A stretch of 64,000 bases of DNA, from NCBI GenBank assembly GCA_947172415.1, contig OX359200.1, positions 498,501-562,500 of the forward strand. The letters are read 5' to 3'. The notes beneath the pieces are model-generated. The model was not told where the DNA came from, made no database searches, and was given only the letters and a program-made list of their open reading frames with translations. Source of the DNA: Chondrosia reniformis. Lineage: Eukaryota > Porifera > Demospongiae > Chondrillida > Chondrillidae. Below are positions 12,501-27,500 of the stretch, piece after piece (the stretch's first letter is position 1; each line of letters begins with the position of its first letter). A program made the translations under genes and the position numbers.

Positions 12501-15500
12501 GTAAGGACCAATGGAATGTTAGCCTGTAAGGACCAATGGAATACTAGCCTGTAAGGACCAATGGAATGTTAGCCTGTAAGGACCAATGGAATACTAGCCT
12601 GTAAGGATCAATGGAATATTAGTCTGTAAGGACCAATGGAATACTAGCCTGTAAGGACCAATGGAACAGCAACTATAAGGTACATTCTGGGCCAAGATGA
12701 ATACAGCAACAAACATCAACCTAGGAGTGAATAGTGGCGGCTGTTACTGACTTGCACAGACAATACCATACATTTTCAAACAGATCTGAAAGAGCAATTC
12801 CCTTCTAATAACTGATTGGCTCACTACCTGTCACACTCAACACAAGACAGCCCCAACTGTGCTACATTTCATGTCAAACGGTCTGTAACAGACACTTATT
12901 ACCATGGCAACAGAAGGAGAGTCAACACTCTCCCTTCCATCCTCAAGAGTGTGTTCCCCTGGTGACACCTGAGGGGGCTGTCCCCTCTCACTTAAATCTT
13001 TCCCTCCCGCCCATTCTTAAACTTTTAAGACTTGTATATGTATACTTACCAATATGTATACTTGTACATATTAGTAAGTATACATACATAGGTATGATGT
13101 AAGGAATAACTTTCTTAACAGATCATTTATGACAGGCAAGCAAGCACATGCAAAAAAAACATTTACTCTTGAAATTGTAAAGGAAATGTGTAGTAAATAG
13201 TGTGACTAAAGGGGTTTCCAGTATGGTCAGGCCATGTGGGTGTAGAAATGTTTACAGGACATCCAAATATGCACTAAAATAACAACAGATGCCAAACCAA
13301 TAAGATTTGATTGCGCAATACCTCACCTCCCACACTGCTACTACAAGCAGGCATCTCTGCTTGTCTCCTTCCAGGTGTTGCCGACAGATGGGGGATGCTT
13401 TCAACAGTTGGAGAATTGGAAATTTTGAGCTCTCAAACTACAAAACATGAGAAATTAGACAACAAAAATCTAAAAACACTTTCACTTTAGGGTGGACTAG
13501 TAAAGTTTTAAAAACAAGGATTCATTTCAATTAGTTTAAATTGAATCCTTAAAGGTGTACTATGGATAATCCAAGCTGGTTTGGTAACCATGGTAACCAT
13601 AGCAACCTAGCAGCCAGTAAGGTGAGTAATCCAGTGGGTCATAGCCAATAATATATACCTGTCTGTTTTGCTAGCAAACTGGCACTAGGAAGGTTGGACC
13701 TTGGTTTCCTAGTCTGTGCTGGCATATCTAAATTGCTTACTTTCATTCCTGGAACACACAATGAATATCATTATCTAGATAAACATTTTAAGTCTATATA
13801 CAAGCCAGATGTTGTCAACTCCTGTCAGATCACAATTAACCCAGGTATGGTACTACCTTTTATGGTAACCATGGTAACCATAGCAACCTAGCAACCTAGG
13901 GGGAACCCTTATGGAATGGCTATAATAACATTTTGGATTACACAAGTTCAATGAACCAATCAAAAACAGTCTTTCAGTCCAAAACCAATTTAATACTTCA
14001 TATTTAGCAATTCTTATTACCAGCATACTTGGCAGTGTTCAATACTACCTGGAACATATAAAGTGAATTGACTTTTTCCCTGTACATTTAATATATGTTA
14101 TATCGTCATGACAACCACTTATCTCTAATCATTATTATCATTCATAAAACAGCACAAATCTCCTGTACAGAAGTAACTGTGGTACAACATACGTATATAA
14201 CATAATAATAAAATATAGGAATTATAACTTATCTCTCAGGAAATTGATAAATTGATTGATTTAGTATATTAAACTTTTTGCCTAATTCGTTCACATCAAA
14301 GCTTACAGGACAAACTCGTAGGCACACCCCTGGCTAGTACCAGCTATGATGAAGAAATGCCTTCAGTTGGTCACACTTCGCCATCACATATATAGCTTCA
14401 GTGTACATACAGTGGGTTAACACTATATCCTTTAATACAAATAAGAACAATCTCCAAAGGGTTAACTGGGACCAATTAATGTTGTTAAAGGGTTAACTGG
14501 GACCAATTAATGTTGTTAAAGGGTTAACTGCGACCAATTAATGATGTTAATTTATGGTAACTTCTTTGATGACAAGTTTGAAACTGATTGGTTCCCGAAA
14601 ATTGCAATTAGTTAAGACAAAGCAAATAATATCAGTTCTAGGAAATAGGAAAACAGAACTGCTATCTCATCCACTAGTACTTCAGGAAACCTCTCTAATA
14701 CAATTTGATGTCAGCTGACCCCACAAATACAAGTTTCATTCGCTTAACAGCTGAGTTAGCACTTCTACCAGATTCTCCTGAATAGGAACTGTCACTGGTT
14801 GACATGGCAACGGCTAAAGTAACCTTTAAGTGGCTTCAAGGTGCATCTTATACCAGCTGCAGAGACAGCTTGATCATAGACAGAAATGACCTAACTCAGA
14901 CTTTAAACTTTAATAAATTTTATCATATTCTAACTAAGGGAAATTTTCAGTGAAGAGAAATGGTTTACATAAAGGAAATACAGAACCTAGCAGCATCCAT
15001 TAAAGCAAAGTGGATCAAGCTAATTGATCACAACAACCTCTGGTAATATGATTTTCGATGTCAACTGAACTAAGGGAGATCCCAAAGGACAAGAGGAAAT
15101 CCTTCATGGAATAATGATTGACTGAAATCACCTGGAGGTCATCTGATGCACCACTCCTCATCCACATCAGATTGACACACCCACCCTCATCCACATCAGA
15201 TTGACACACCCACCCTCATCCACATCAGATTGACACACCCACCCTCATCCACATCAGATGGACACACCCACCCTCATCCACATCAGATGGACACACCCAC
15301 CCTCATCCACATCAGATTGACACACCCACCCTCATCCACATCAGATTGACACACCCACCCTCATCCACATCAGATTGACACGCCCACCCTCATCCACATC
15401 AGATTGACACACCCACCCTCATCCACATCAGATTGACACACCCACCCTCATCCACATCAGATTGACACACCCACCCTCATCCACATCAGATTGACACGCC

Positions 15501-18500
15501 CACCCTCATCCACATCAGATGGACACGCCCACCCTCATCCACATCAGATTGACACGCCCACCCTCATCCACATCAGATGGACACGCCCACCCTCATCCAC
15601 ATCAGATTGACACACCCACCCTCATCCACATCAGATTGACACACCCACCCTCATCCACATCAGATGGACACACCCACCCTCATCCACATCAGATTGACAC
15701 ACCCACCCTCATCCACATCAGATTGACACGCCCACCCTCATCCACATCAGATGGACACGCCCACCCTCATCCACATCAGATGGACACGCCCACCCTCATC
15801 CACATCAGATTGACACGCCCACCCTCATCCACATCAGATTGACACACCCACCCTCATCCACATCAGATTGACACACCCACCCTCATCCACATCAGATTGA
15901 CACACCCACCCTCATCCACATCAGATTGACACACCCACCCTCATCCACATCAGATTGACACACCCACCCTCATCCACATCAGATTGACACACCCACCCTC
16001 ATCCACATCAGATTGACACACCCACCCTCATCCACATCAGATTGACACACCCACCCTCATCCACATCAGATTGACACACCCACCCTCATCCACATCAGAT
16101 TGACACACCCACCCTCATCCACATCAGATTGACACACCCACCCTCATCCACATCAGATGGACACACCCACCCTCATCCACATCAGATGGACACACCCACC
16201 CTCATCCACATCAGATTGACACACCCACCCTCATCCACATCAGATTGACACACCCACCCTCATCCACATCAGATTGACACGCCCACCCTCATCCACATCA
16301 GATTGACACACCCACCCTCATCCACATCAGATTGACACACCCACCCTCATCCACATCAGATTGACACACCCACCCTCATCCACATCAGATTGACACGCCC
16401 ACCCTCATCCACATCAGATGGACACGCCCACCCTCATCCACATCAGATTGACACGCCCACCCTCATCCACATCAGATGGACACGCCCACCCTCATCCACA
16501 TCAGATTGACACACCCACCCTCATCCACATCAGATTGACACACCCACCCTCATCCACATCAGATGGACACACCCACCCTCATCCACATCAGATTGACACA
16601 CCCACCCTCATCCACATCAGATTGACACGCCCACCCTCATCCACATCAGATGGACACGCCCACCCTCATCCACATCAGATGGACACGCCCACCCTCATCC
16701 ACATCAGATTGACACGCCCACCCTCATCCACATCAGATTGACACACCCACCCTCATCCACATCAGATTGACACACCCACCCTCATCCACATCAGATTGAC
16801 ACACCCACCCTCATCCACATCAGATTGACACACCCACCCTCATCCACATCAGATTGACACACCCACCCTCATCCACATCAGATTGACACACCCACCCTCA
16901 TCCACATCAGATTGACACACCCACCCTCATCCACATCAGATTGACACACCCACCCTCATCCACATCAGATTGACACACCCACCCTCATCCACATCAGATT
17001 GACACACCCACCCTCATCCACATCAGATTGACACACCCACCCTCATCCACATCAGATTGACACACCCACCCTCATCCACATCAGATTGACACACCCACCC
17101 TCATCCACATCAGATTGACACACCCACCCTCATCCACATCAGATTGACACACCCACCCTGTGGGATGGGCCACGCAACTCACTCTGGTCTTCCCGAGAGG
17201 TTTGTCAAGGAACTGTTGTTCCATCAGGACTGTGTTGAGAGCACAGTTCATCTTCACAATGACATTATTGGAATGAGTAAAGTCTAGCAACGGGATACCT
17301 GCAGTGGGAGAGGAGTATGGACACATTGAAAGGGTGGGTGTGTGGGTGTGGGTGTGTGTGGGTGGGTGAGAGGGTGGGTGTGGGTGTGGGTGGGTGTGTG
17401 TGTGGGTGAGAGGGTGTGAGAGATGTGAGAATACGGCAATAATGTACATATATTTAGGAATACGACCTCCAAAGGTCAAGTAATTCTGGATGGTGAGTTG
17501 TAATGAGTTGGGACACTTCTATCAACTAGTTGGACCTTGTGAGGAGTCAAGAACTGCCACTGTCCAACTGCGCCAGCTGATGAAACTGAGCTGTAATACT
17601 CTTAACTGTGTTACTCTTCTTGTGAGCTGGTCCATCTAAGAGAACGGAGAAAAGGGAAAAAATTGAGAGAGAGAGAAAGAGAGAGGGAGGAGAGTAAGGA
17701 AGGGAGGGGGAGGGAGGAGGGGAGGGGGAGGGGAAGGAAGAGAGGGAGGAGAGCAAGGAAGGGAGGGGGAGGGAGGAAGGGAGGGGGAGGGGAAGGAAGG
17801 AGATAGTCATTCATCACATTCCTGGTTAAATATTACCTGTGAAATTCCCAGGCAATTAGAGTACGTATGGGTGAAAAGTTAATATTAACATTCCTACATT
17901 CATGCTAGTAAAAATTATAATTGCGACCTGCAAAATGTAACCATAAAAAGGAGCCTGACTGTCACGATTACATCATCCACACTTCCTTTAGATTGACTAA
18001 GGTCATTACTGTATACATACATACATACATTCAGGACTATCACACCGAAATGAGGCAATAACCTACAAATGTACATCCTTGTCAATACAAACTAGGAAAA
18101 TAAATATTCTAGGAATTCGGGTATTTAACATTTAAACTTCTCTGCCAGGATTTAGATAGTGTATTAATAATTAATGCAATAATGAAAATCATCACACATG
18201 ACTTCTACATGTTTATCAGTAATTGAATTTACTATCACAGGTTGGGATGGTAAACAATGACTTGGCCTGTGATAGCACTTTATGAAAAGATTATACTTGT
18301 TCCAGGTATTTTGAATACAAAAGACCTTAGGGCTTGGTAGAAATATGTTGGTTATTTCAGCTCTACCCTTCAATATGGTGATATAATGTGAGAGTATAAC
18401 CAATAATATCCTGATAGTATCCAAACTGTGTATCTAAGTATCCTGATAGTATCCAAACTGTGTATCTAAGTATCCTGATAGTATCCAAACTGTGTATCTA

Positions 18501-21500
18501 AGTATCCTGATAGTATCCAAACTGTGTATCTAAGTATCCTGATAGTATCCAAACTGTGTATCTAAGTATCCTGATAGTATCCAAACTGTGTGCATGTGTA
18601 TATTAGACAGACTTACCGGACACTTGTTCTCCAACTTTACGTCCATGATAAAGGAGTGTTCATTGGTTGTCATGGCAACATAACTGTTGCGAACCGTACA
18701 TGTCAAATCCAAGGAATTTCGGATATCAATTTCACAGGAAAATGGTAAAATTCTATGACTTTGAGGGTACAGAGAGAAGTTACTGAATAGTGTTCCAAGA
18801 GGACACCAATTAGATTTATATTTGATCAAGTATATTGCTCACACATCATACCTCAGCTGATCACACTGCTTGGCTGCTTCGTGATGAAAGAGCCAGTTCC
18901 AAGTGGTCCGACCAGCAGAGCTAAGTGATTGGACTAGCAGTTCAGACTTGTGTTGTCCGCCGGGAGGAAGAAACCCGCCACTCAATTCAAACTTGTGAGA
19001 GCGCTCCACTGGACCGAGGGAAGCTGTTTTATTGGAGCTGTACGAACTGACTACTGCAAAACACTCAGGAAGAGAGGTAGCAAGGGATAGATTGACAAGG
19101 TCTGTCTGTCCCTTGTTAACAAAGGTCAGCGGAACCTGTACCACTTCTCCAACTAAGAGCCAGGTTGGGAAACACCCCAAACGAACCTAAAGTGGGAATA
19201 TACATGTTTATGTGGTACTGGGGACATGACTGTAGTAATGTGGTACTGGGGACATGATTGTAGTAATGTGGTACTGGGGACATGACTGTAGTAATGTGGT
19301 ACTGGGGACATGATTGTCGTAATGTGGTGCTGGGGACATGACTGTAGTAATGTGGTGCTGGGGACATGATTGTAGTAATGTGGTACTGGGAACATGACTG
19401 TAGTAATGTGGTACTGGGGACATGACTGTAGTAATGTGGTACTGGGGACATGACTGTAGTAATGTGGTACTGGGGACATGATTGTCGTAATGTGGTGCTG
19501 GGGACATGACTGTAGTAATGTGGTACTGGGGACATGATTGTAGTAATGTGGTACTGGGGACATGATTGTAGTAATGTGGTACTGGGGACATGACTGTAGT
19601 AATGTGGTACTGGGGACATGATTGTCGTAATGTGGTGCTGGGGACATGACTGTAGTAATGTGGTACTGGGGACATGATTGTAGTAATGTGGTACTGGGGA
19701 CATGATTGTAGTAATGTGGTACTGGGGACATGATTGTAGTAATGTGGTACTAGGGACATGATTGTAGTAATGTGGTACTGGGGACATGATTGTAGTAATG
19801 TGGTACTGGGGACATGATTGTAGTAATGTGGTACTGGGGACATGATTGTAGTAATGTGGTACTGGGGACATGATTGTAGTAATGTGGTACTGGGGACATG
19901 ATCGTAGTAATGTGGTACTGGGGACATGATTGTAGTAATGTGGTACTGGGGACATGATTGTAGTAATGTGATACTAGGGACATGATTGTAGTAATGTGGT
20001 ACTGGGGACATGATTGTAGTAATGTGGTACTGGGGACATGATTGTAGTAATGTGATACTAGGGACATGATTGTAGTAATGTGGTACTGGGGACATGATTG
20101 TAGTAATGTGGTACTGGGGACATGATTGTAGTAATGTGGTACTGGGGACATGATTGTAGTAATGTGGTACTGGGGACATGATTGTAGTAATGTGGTACTA
20201 GGGACATGATTGTAGTAATGTGGTACTGGGGACATGACTGTAGTAATGTGGTACTGGGGACATGATTGTAGTAATGTGGTACTGGGGACATGATTGTAGT
20301 AATGTGGTACTGGGGACATGACTGTAGTAATGTGGTGCTGGGGACATGACTGTAGTAATGTGGTACTGGGGACATGACTGTAGTAATGTGGTGCTGGGGA
20401 CATGACTGTAGTAATGTGGTACTGGGGACATGACTGTAGTAATGTGGTACTGGGGACATGATTGTAGTAATGTGGTACTGGGGACATGATTGTAGTAATG
20501 TGGTACTAGGGACATGACTGTAGTAATGTGGTGCTGGGGACATGATTGTAGTAATGTGGTACTGGGGACATGATTGTAGTAATGTGGTACTGGGGACATG
20601 ATTGTAGTAATGTGGTACTGGGGACATGACTGTAGTAATGTGGTACTGGGGACATGATTGTAGTAATGTGGTACTGGGGACATGATTGTAGTAATGTGGT
20701 ACTGGGGACATGACTGTAGTAATGTGGTACTGGGGACATGATTGTAGTAATGTGGTACTGGGGACATGATTGTAGTAATGTGGTGCTGGGGACATGACTG
20801 TAGTAATGTGGTGCTGGGGACATGACTGTAGTAATGTGGTACTGGGGACATACCTGCAAACGTGGTGCTGGGGGACATACCACCCAGGAGAGACGTTGAT
20901 CATTAGCATACATAATTGACTCTCTTTCAACTTTTGTTTTGTTCAATCGAGCACCCTGAATTTGCAATTTACAATAACCTTTGATCCCACCACTCAAAAT
21001 TGAACTAAACGACAGGGTTTTACTCATCGTGGGAGGGCTATTTTGTGGGTTTTGCTGGACGCTTAACGTATACATTACCCCGACTATGTTCAGAATACCT
21101 TCTTGTTGGGGGATTATGTGAAGCCTGATCTGTGGAGATAAGAAATAAAGATTAGCAGAGATAGGTGAAACATTTTGAACTGCAATAAGGTGTGACTAAA
21201 ACTGGTTGTGTGGACAAAGTGTGTACACAAAGGGTAATGGTTTGGATTTTATGCATACCTGCTTCTCCTCAAACGGATTGAATGTTATTCCCTGAATAAC
21301 CTCAGTGAAAACAGCTTGAGAGGATTCTATTGCCTTGAGAAGGGAAAATATTACTAAATTCACTTGGGAAACACTAAACTCCATATGGACATGTTTATGA
21401 TGCAGTTGTGTCCTATTCAGTCATGTGGACATGTTTACGATGCAGTTGTGTCCTATTCAGTCATGTGGACATGTTTACGATGCAGTTGTGTCCTATTCAG

Positions 21501-24500
21501 TTATGTGGACATGTTTACGATGTGTTCTTAACAATGTAAAATAAATTCATTCTTCTTTTCCACATACATAGTTAAGCATGAGTGACAGATATTCTGATAA
21601 TTCCCTGTTTTTAAGGAAATCCTTGCTTACAGTTCAAGGAAATGCTGAGGTCAGTACATTAAAGAAAATGTAATATTGAATAGTACCTATGATTATTAAT
21701 AGAATAAGGATTTCTTCTGTGCCGGACTTATCAGTGACCCCTTGGAGACAATCCTTTCAAAAGATAGTATGATTGTAAAGTAAACATTCTTTCTGCATCA
21801 CTCGATACTGTTTACCAAAGGGCTTCTATTAGGTATAGTGTTCCTTATAAAATGGTAGGCATGCAAGGTATATCCTCTTTCAGAGGAAAGCTACTACAGG
21901 AAGGACTGCTAGAAGATACAAAAGTGTTTGAAATAACTAAAAAATGTTTTTCAGTGTTTGGCAAATACCGTAATTCGGGAAATTTTCATTGTTGGCTCAA
22001 ACCACGAAAATTTATCACACGAAATATTTTTAACAACAAATAATAACACATTGTACAATCTACGTATATGTAAACGCAACACAGCTGAGCACGGCCAAAA
22101 TGGCTCTACTGAGATACATGCAGCGCAAGGACGGTTTACCCGACCCAAAGGGCTCACCTTCGTCCGAAGTACCAGCAGCAACAATCGTAATTACGTAACA
22201 TGTATAAATTTTCGTGGGAGCCCCCAGACCACAAAAATATTTTAACACGAAAATTTTTCCTACGAAAATTTCCCAAACTACGGTACATGACATTTGTGTT
22301 TATATGTAGTAGCAAAAATAGTGCACCCATCAACTAGATGTCTGTATGTGTGTGTGAGTGAATGAGCATATTGTGTGGTGTGCATGAAAAATCTAAGATA
22401 CCATTTTCCTACATGCTATGCCTATTCTGTAAAAAAAAGCCTATAGGGGAACTAAACCTGGAGAGAGCTTTGGATGAAGATACAGGAGTCTTTTCTTCCT
22501 TCTTTTCTCTTCTTTCATCTTCTTCTCCACTGGGTCAGACAGCCATTTCTGGGAATTCCACCCTTCATCAGTGATCCTGGGAGTCTTTGTCTTTTCTTTA
22601 TCTTGATCTTCTGTGAATCCTTGGCTTGTTAGCATGTGTGTATGAGTGTGTGTGATAGTGTGTGTGTGCTAACCTTGGTGGTAGCAGGATTCAAAAGCTT
22701 CCACGTTAGACATATATTAGAGAGGTAAAGGGGACTTTGCAACTTATTCTTGAACAAAATCTCCATGGCAACCGGTTCTGTAAACACAACATTATGGTAC
22801 AAATATAAAACAATACTTCATAATGGCTAGTGATAAATATAATATCCAGATTATACCTAGATTTCCACTAACCGTTGCAGACACAAGTAGGTCTGTGTCT
22901 GGTGTCTGTATCATTGCTCATGTAAAGAATAGAAGGTCTAAAATCCTTTGGTGGTCGGCCATTTTCTGAGGAGACTAATATGGCCTCCAGTTCCCTCTGA
23001 CACTGTAACTTGTATGCTGATTGTTCTCCCTCACTGGCCAGCCCCTCCAGACCAATGGAGAGCCTTGTGGGGTCCTGATTCTGCTGAACTGAACTACTGA
23101 CAGCTGTTGAGAATGCAACGCAGCAAACCCCTTCCTCAAAACACAGTGAACCACTGCTAGCTTCTGTGAAAGGATATGCTCTTCTTGTGAAATGTACTGA
23201 ATGAGCAGATGGTAACTTTGCTTCAGCCAAACTTACCTATTCCCTCCTCGGGGGCTCCCTCGGTGCTCTCCTTGGCCTTTGCTTGGCAGTCCGGCGAGCT
23301 GTCAATCGCACAAAAGTACACTCTGACTTGTTCACTCAGAACAGTAGGAATGGCCAGAACTGGAAGGTGGCACACTGAGACCTCCGATGAAGAGTCTGTC
23401 CAGGGTGGAGTAAGGACCGGCTGACGCAGGCTGTCGCCATAGAGATGCTAAGCACAAACAAAAAATGATGCACTTACAACAGACCAATATTAAATGGTAA
23501 CTATGGTAACCATTTCAAAAAATTATAACTATGGTATTAGTAACCATGACCTGTTTCAAGGAATGTGGTAACTATGGAAACAAGGGTAACAGTAAATAGA
23601 GAAATGGTAACTATGGTAACTGTTCTAAGGAATATGGTAACTATGGTAACTGTTCTAAGGAATATGGTAACTATGGTAACAAGGTGTTAATGGATACTCA
23701 CTGCTAACACATTAATATAGCCCTTGCAGAGACTTAAAGATTGGTGGCCATCGCAGTAAAGAAGAATGGACTCGTAAGCCTCTCTGGCCTTTCCAAATAG
23801 CTGGCAGTCAGTGTAGTGTTTGGCCAGACTAGTCTGGATGTAGGACTACGCAGAACGGAGAAGACAGCATCTTGATAGTTTATAAAGAAATACAAGAAAT
23901 TTTTACGTCCACTATGAAATAAACTACACGTCAAAACCTCAAATGAACTACACATCAAAACCTCAAATGAACTACACATCAAAACCTCAAATAAACTACA
24001 CATCAAAACCTCAAATAAACTACACATCAAAACCTCAGAATAACTACATGTCAAAACCTCAGTGCCACACTATTGTGCAATATATTAACTTACTTCTGAG
24101 ACACCCCACCCTTTCCCTCTGAGGACGCTCAGTGCCACACTATTGTGCAATATATTAACTTACTTCTGAGACACCCCACCCTTTCCCTCTGAGGACGCTC
24201 AGTGCCACACTATTGCGCAATATATTAACTTACTTCTGAGACACCCCACCCTTTCCCTCTGAGGACGCTCAGTGCCACACTATTGTGCAATATATTAACT
24301 TACTTCTGAGACACCCCACCCTTTCCCTCTGAGGACGCTCAGTGCCAGCCTGTGGGCCCTGGCTCCCTGGAGTGGGTGTCTGGCCTTGTTGTAACGGTGA
24401 GCAGCTAGGATTATGTAGAGACAAAACTTTCTCCCCATGCCGCCGTACAGAAAGCAGTTAGCTGCTTCTTCAAATGCAAGTGCCGATTTGAGATCAGAAC

Positions 24501-27500
24501 TGGAGAGGAAAGCATTCTAGACGGAGAAGAAGATGATAGTAATGGAGCAATAACTAGGGGGCACCCATTACTTGTTGCCATGGTAACAAAAATTCGATAA
24601 TGAAGATATTACAAAATACACATTACCGTTCCCATGGGAACAACACACCTTTGGTTCCGAGGACATCTTCACATACATCAACGCAGCCTCTCTAAATTTC
24701 TGCTGTCCCTTTAGAATCTCTGAATAGACCAGGAGCACTCGAAAGGAGAAGTGGGGAGCACTAAAAGACAAGACAAGATCACCCTTTCTACTGCTAGAGC
24801 AATAATGAGTTACATGACAACTGAATTATTAATCAGTTCAAATTACTCATTTACATACGTATATACATGTTATATGCATCCAAATCCCATCTCAAAAAGA
24901 TTTGATAACAAACTGACATTAGTATAATCCACATACGTACATACACGTACATAACAGCTACTCATACGGGGGAGGATCCAGGAATTTTTGAAAGGGGGGT
25001 TGTACTCAAACTTTGCATCACAATGTTCTATATATTATGCATATGCCACAATGTAATGTATAGCACAATAGAGCTGATTCATTGACAGCCAGCGCACGAC
25101 TTGAGTTTTCAACAAGTTACAACATCGTGACTGTAAACCACCCATTATTCTTATCTGTCATAACGGCAAAAGGGAGGGTTGCAACCCCACCAACCCCCCT
25201 CCCCCCTCTGAATCCGCTACTGCTTATACAGTGCAAATGAGTACTGCTATTTTATCAGTTTACTAAACCACAACTACTTACTCTGAATGGTTGAGATAAC
25301 TAAACCACAACTACTTACTCTGAATGGTTGAGATAACTAAACCACAACTACTTACTCTGAATGGTTGAGATAAAAGTTGATGGACTCCTCAAAATAGGAA
25401 GAGAGAATCTTCTGTGAGTTCAAGTAGCATGCAATGCCAGCCATCTCCTTCACAGGGAGAAACAAATTATGAATTTATAATGCTGGTGTGCTTATTTATT
25501 TTGTACAATAACCCCACAATTACAAGAGAAATAGCATCCAAAGAACCTCCAGAAAGACTTTCAGTGTCACTGATGAAGGAAGGTATTCCCAGAAGCAGCT
25601 ATCTGGCCCAGTGGAGCAGAAAAATTAAGAGAAGACTCTTGTATCCTCGTCCAAAGCTCTCACTAGGTTTAGTTCCCTATAGGCCTATTACTGTAGAATA
25701 GATGTAATTACTTCAAATATATCAATTCATTGTAAAGATCCTATTTAATTGATTGCAATTCAACATGGATCCAGTGATAACTAAACCACAACTACTTCAT
25801 CTACAGACATTATCAAGAAGTACATAAAACAGGCACAAATAGGGTTTCTCAATATTGATATGTAGCTGCGTAGTATATTCCAATTACTGCTCACCATAGC
25901 CCCCGCATAGTACATCCAAGCTCGATCTCCCTTGTAATCTCCCTTGAGGGTATGATACAGCTGATAGGAGAGATCATAGTTTTGAAGAAGCAGCGAAATA
26001 TCAGCTAAGAGTCTAGTTTGTTGCTCCTGAGATTCTCCTGAATAACTGTACATGTGAAGAAGGCACAGTGCTATTTGACTGGATCATGAATCAAGCTAAT
26101 TTGTCATTAAACTATTTAAAGGGTAGATTCCGTATTTTTGAGATTATAGAATGTGTCCCTGCCCCTAAATGGAAGTGTGTCCCAGCCCCTAAATGGAAGT
26201 GTGTCCCAGCCCCTAAATGGAAGTGTGTCCCAGCCCCTAAATGGAAGTGTGTCCAAGCCCCTAAATGGAAGTGTGTCCCAGCCCCTAAATGGAAGTGTGT
26301 CCAAGCCCCCAAATGGAAGTGTGTCCAAGCCCCTAAATGGAAGTGTGTCCCAGCCCCTAAATGGAAGTGTGTCCCAGCCCCTAAATGGAAGTGTGTCCCA
26401 GCCCCTAAATGGGAGTGTGTCCCAGCCCCTAAATGGAAGTGTGTCCCAGCCCCTAAATGGGAGTGTGTCCAAGCCCCTAAATGGAAGTGTGTCCAAGCCC
26501 CCAAATGGAAGTGTGTCCAAGCCCCCAAATGGAAGTGTGTCCAAGCCCCCAAATGGAAGGGTGTCCCAGCCCCTAAATGGAAGGGTGTCCCAGCCCCTAA
26601 ATGGAAGGGTGTCCCAGCCCCTAAATTAAGCCAAATACATGTGCTATACTCTCAGATAGAACAATTTCAATCAGTCTCTCTCTCAAATGACAAGAGTTCT
26701 TACACTGAGGGCATCGTAGGGGCTGATGAGGTGAGGTTCCTGAAGCTCTTCCACCCTCCCTTCCAAAATTTGGATCCTCTATTAATCTTCACTTGATCAT
26801 TGAGCTTCTTCTGGAGTGAGACCAGAAATGGAACTAGAATCTGTCGAAGCAGGTCAAGGACAAATCTTTTCAACGAGTCGTGGTCGCTGTATGTCAGGAG
26901 TCTCCCAAATCGGACACCAAGGTGGGAGAGGGAAGGTGGCTGCTGGGAAGGTTGATGGACATCTGGTGAAGGTAGAGTAGATTAGTGACTTAGCAATATA
27001 ACTCAACTACACTGTAATAGTGCATATAACACAGCATGATATTATATTGTACACATGCTATAGCAAACAGGATAAATATTATTAAGAAAGGGGAGGGGCC
27101 AGCTCTTAAGAAGGGGGAGGGGCCAGCTCTTAAGAAAGGGGAGGGGCCGGCTCTTAAGAAGGGGGAGGGGCCGGCTCTTAAGAAGGGGGAGGGGCCAGCT
27201 CTTAAGAAAGAGGAGGGGCCGGCTCTTAAGAAGGGGGAGGGGCCGGCTCTTAATAAAGCTTTTAAGAAGGGGGAGGGGCCGGCTCTTAAGAAAAGGGAGA
27301 GGTTAGCTTTTAAGGAAGGGGAGGGGCTTAAAATGCAGCAATAGTAAGAACCTTCTTGCAGGTGAATAAGAGGGTCTACAATGGGAGAGGTGGGTGTACT
27401 GCCGGTCTCCTCCAGGTCCACCAGACGTGCTTCATCTCTTGCCTCTGCGGACCTCACTGGACCATTTGGCTGCATGATTGGGGATGTGGATGGAGTGATG

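Noticed and set aside
15519-16741. Two identical 107-codon plus-strand ORFs
   Set aside because: Artefacts of the 29-bp satellite in TRAPPC8 intron 21; their identity only reflects the 899-bp block duplication.
17465-17486. Possible 22-nt micro-exon between TRAPPC8 exons 20 and 21
   Set aside because: Its acceptor and donor are weak, and exons 20 and 21 already join in phase without it.
15166-20852. Arrays of 28-29 bp resembling CRISPR repeat length
   Set aside because: The units are head-to-tail without spacers, in introns of an animal gene, with no cas genes.
19116-20930. Long minus-strand ORFs (up to 323 codons)
   Set aside because: They translate a 28-bp repeat with no stops and lie in a TRAPPC8 intron.
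26068-26796. 242-codon plus-strand ORF and its antisense partners
   Set aside because: A 24-bp repeat is open in several frames; it lies in and around TRAPPC8 exon 7.
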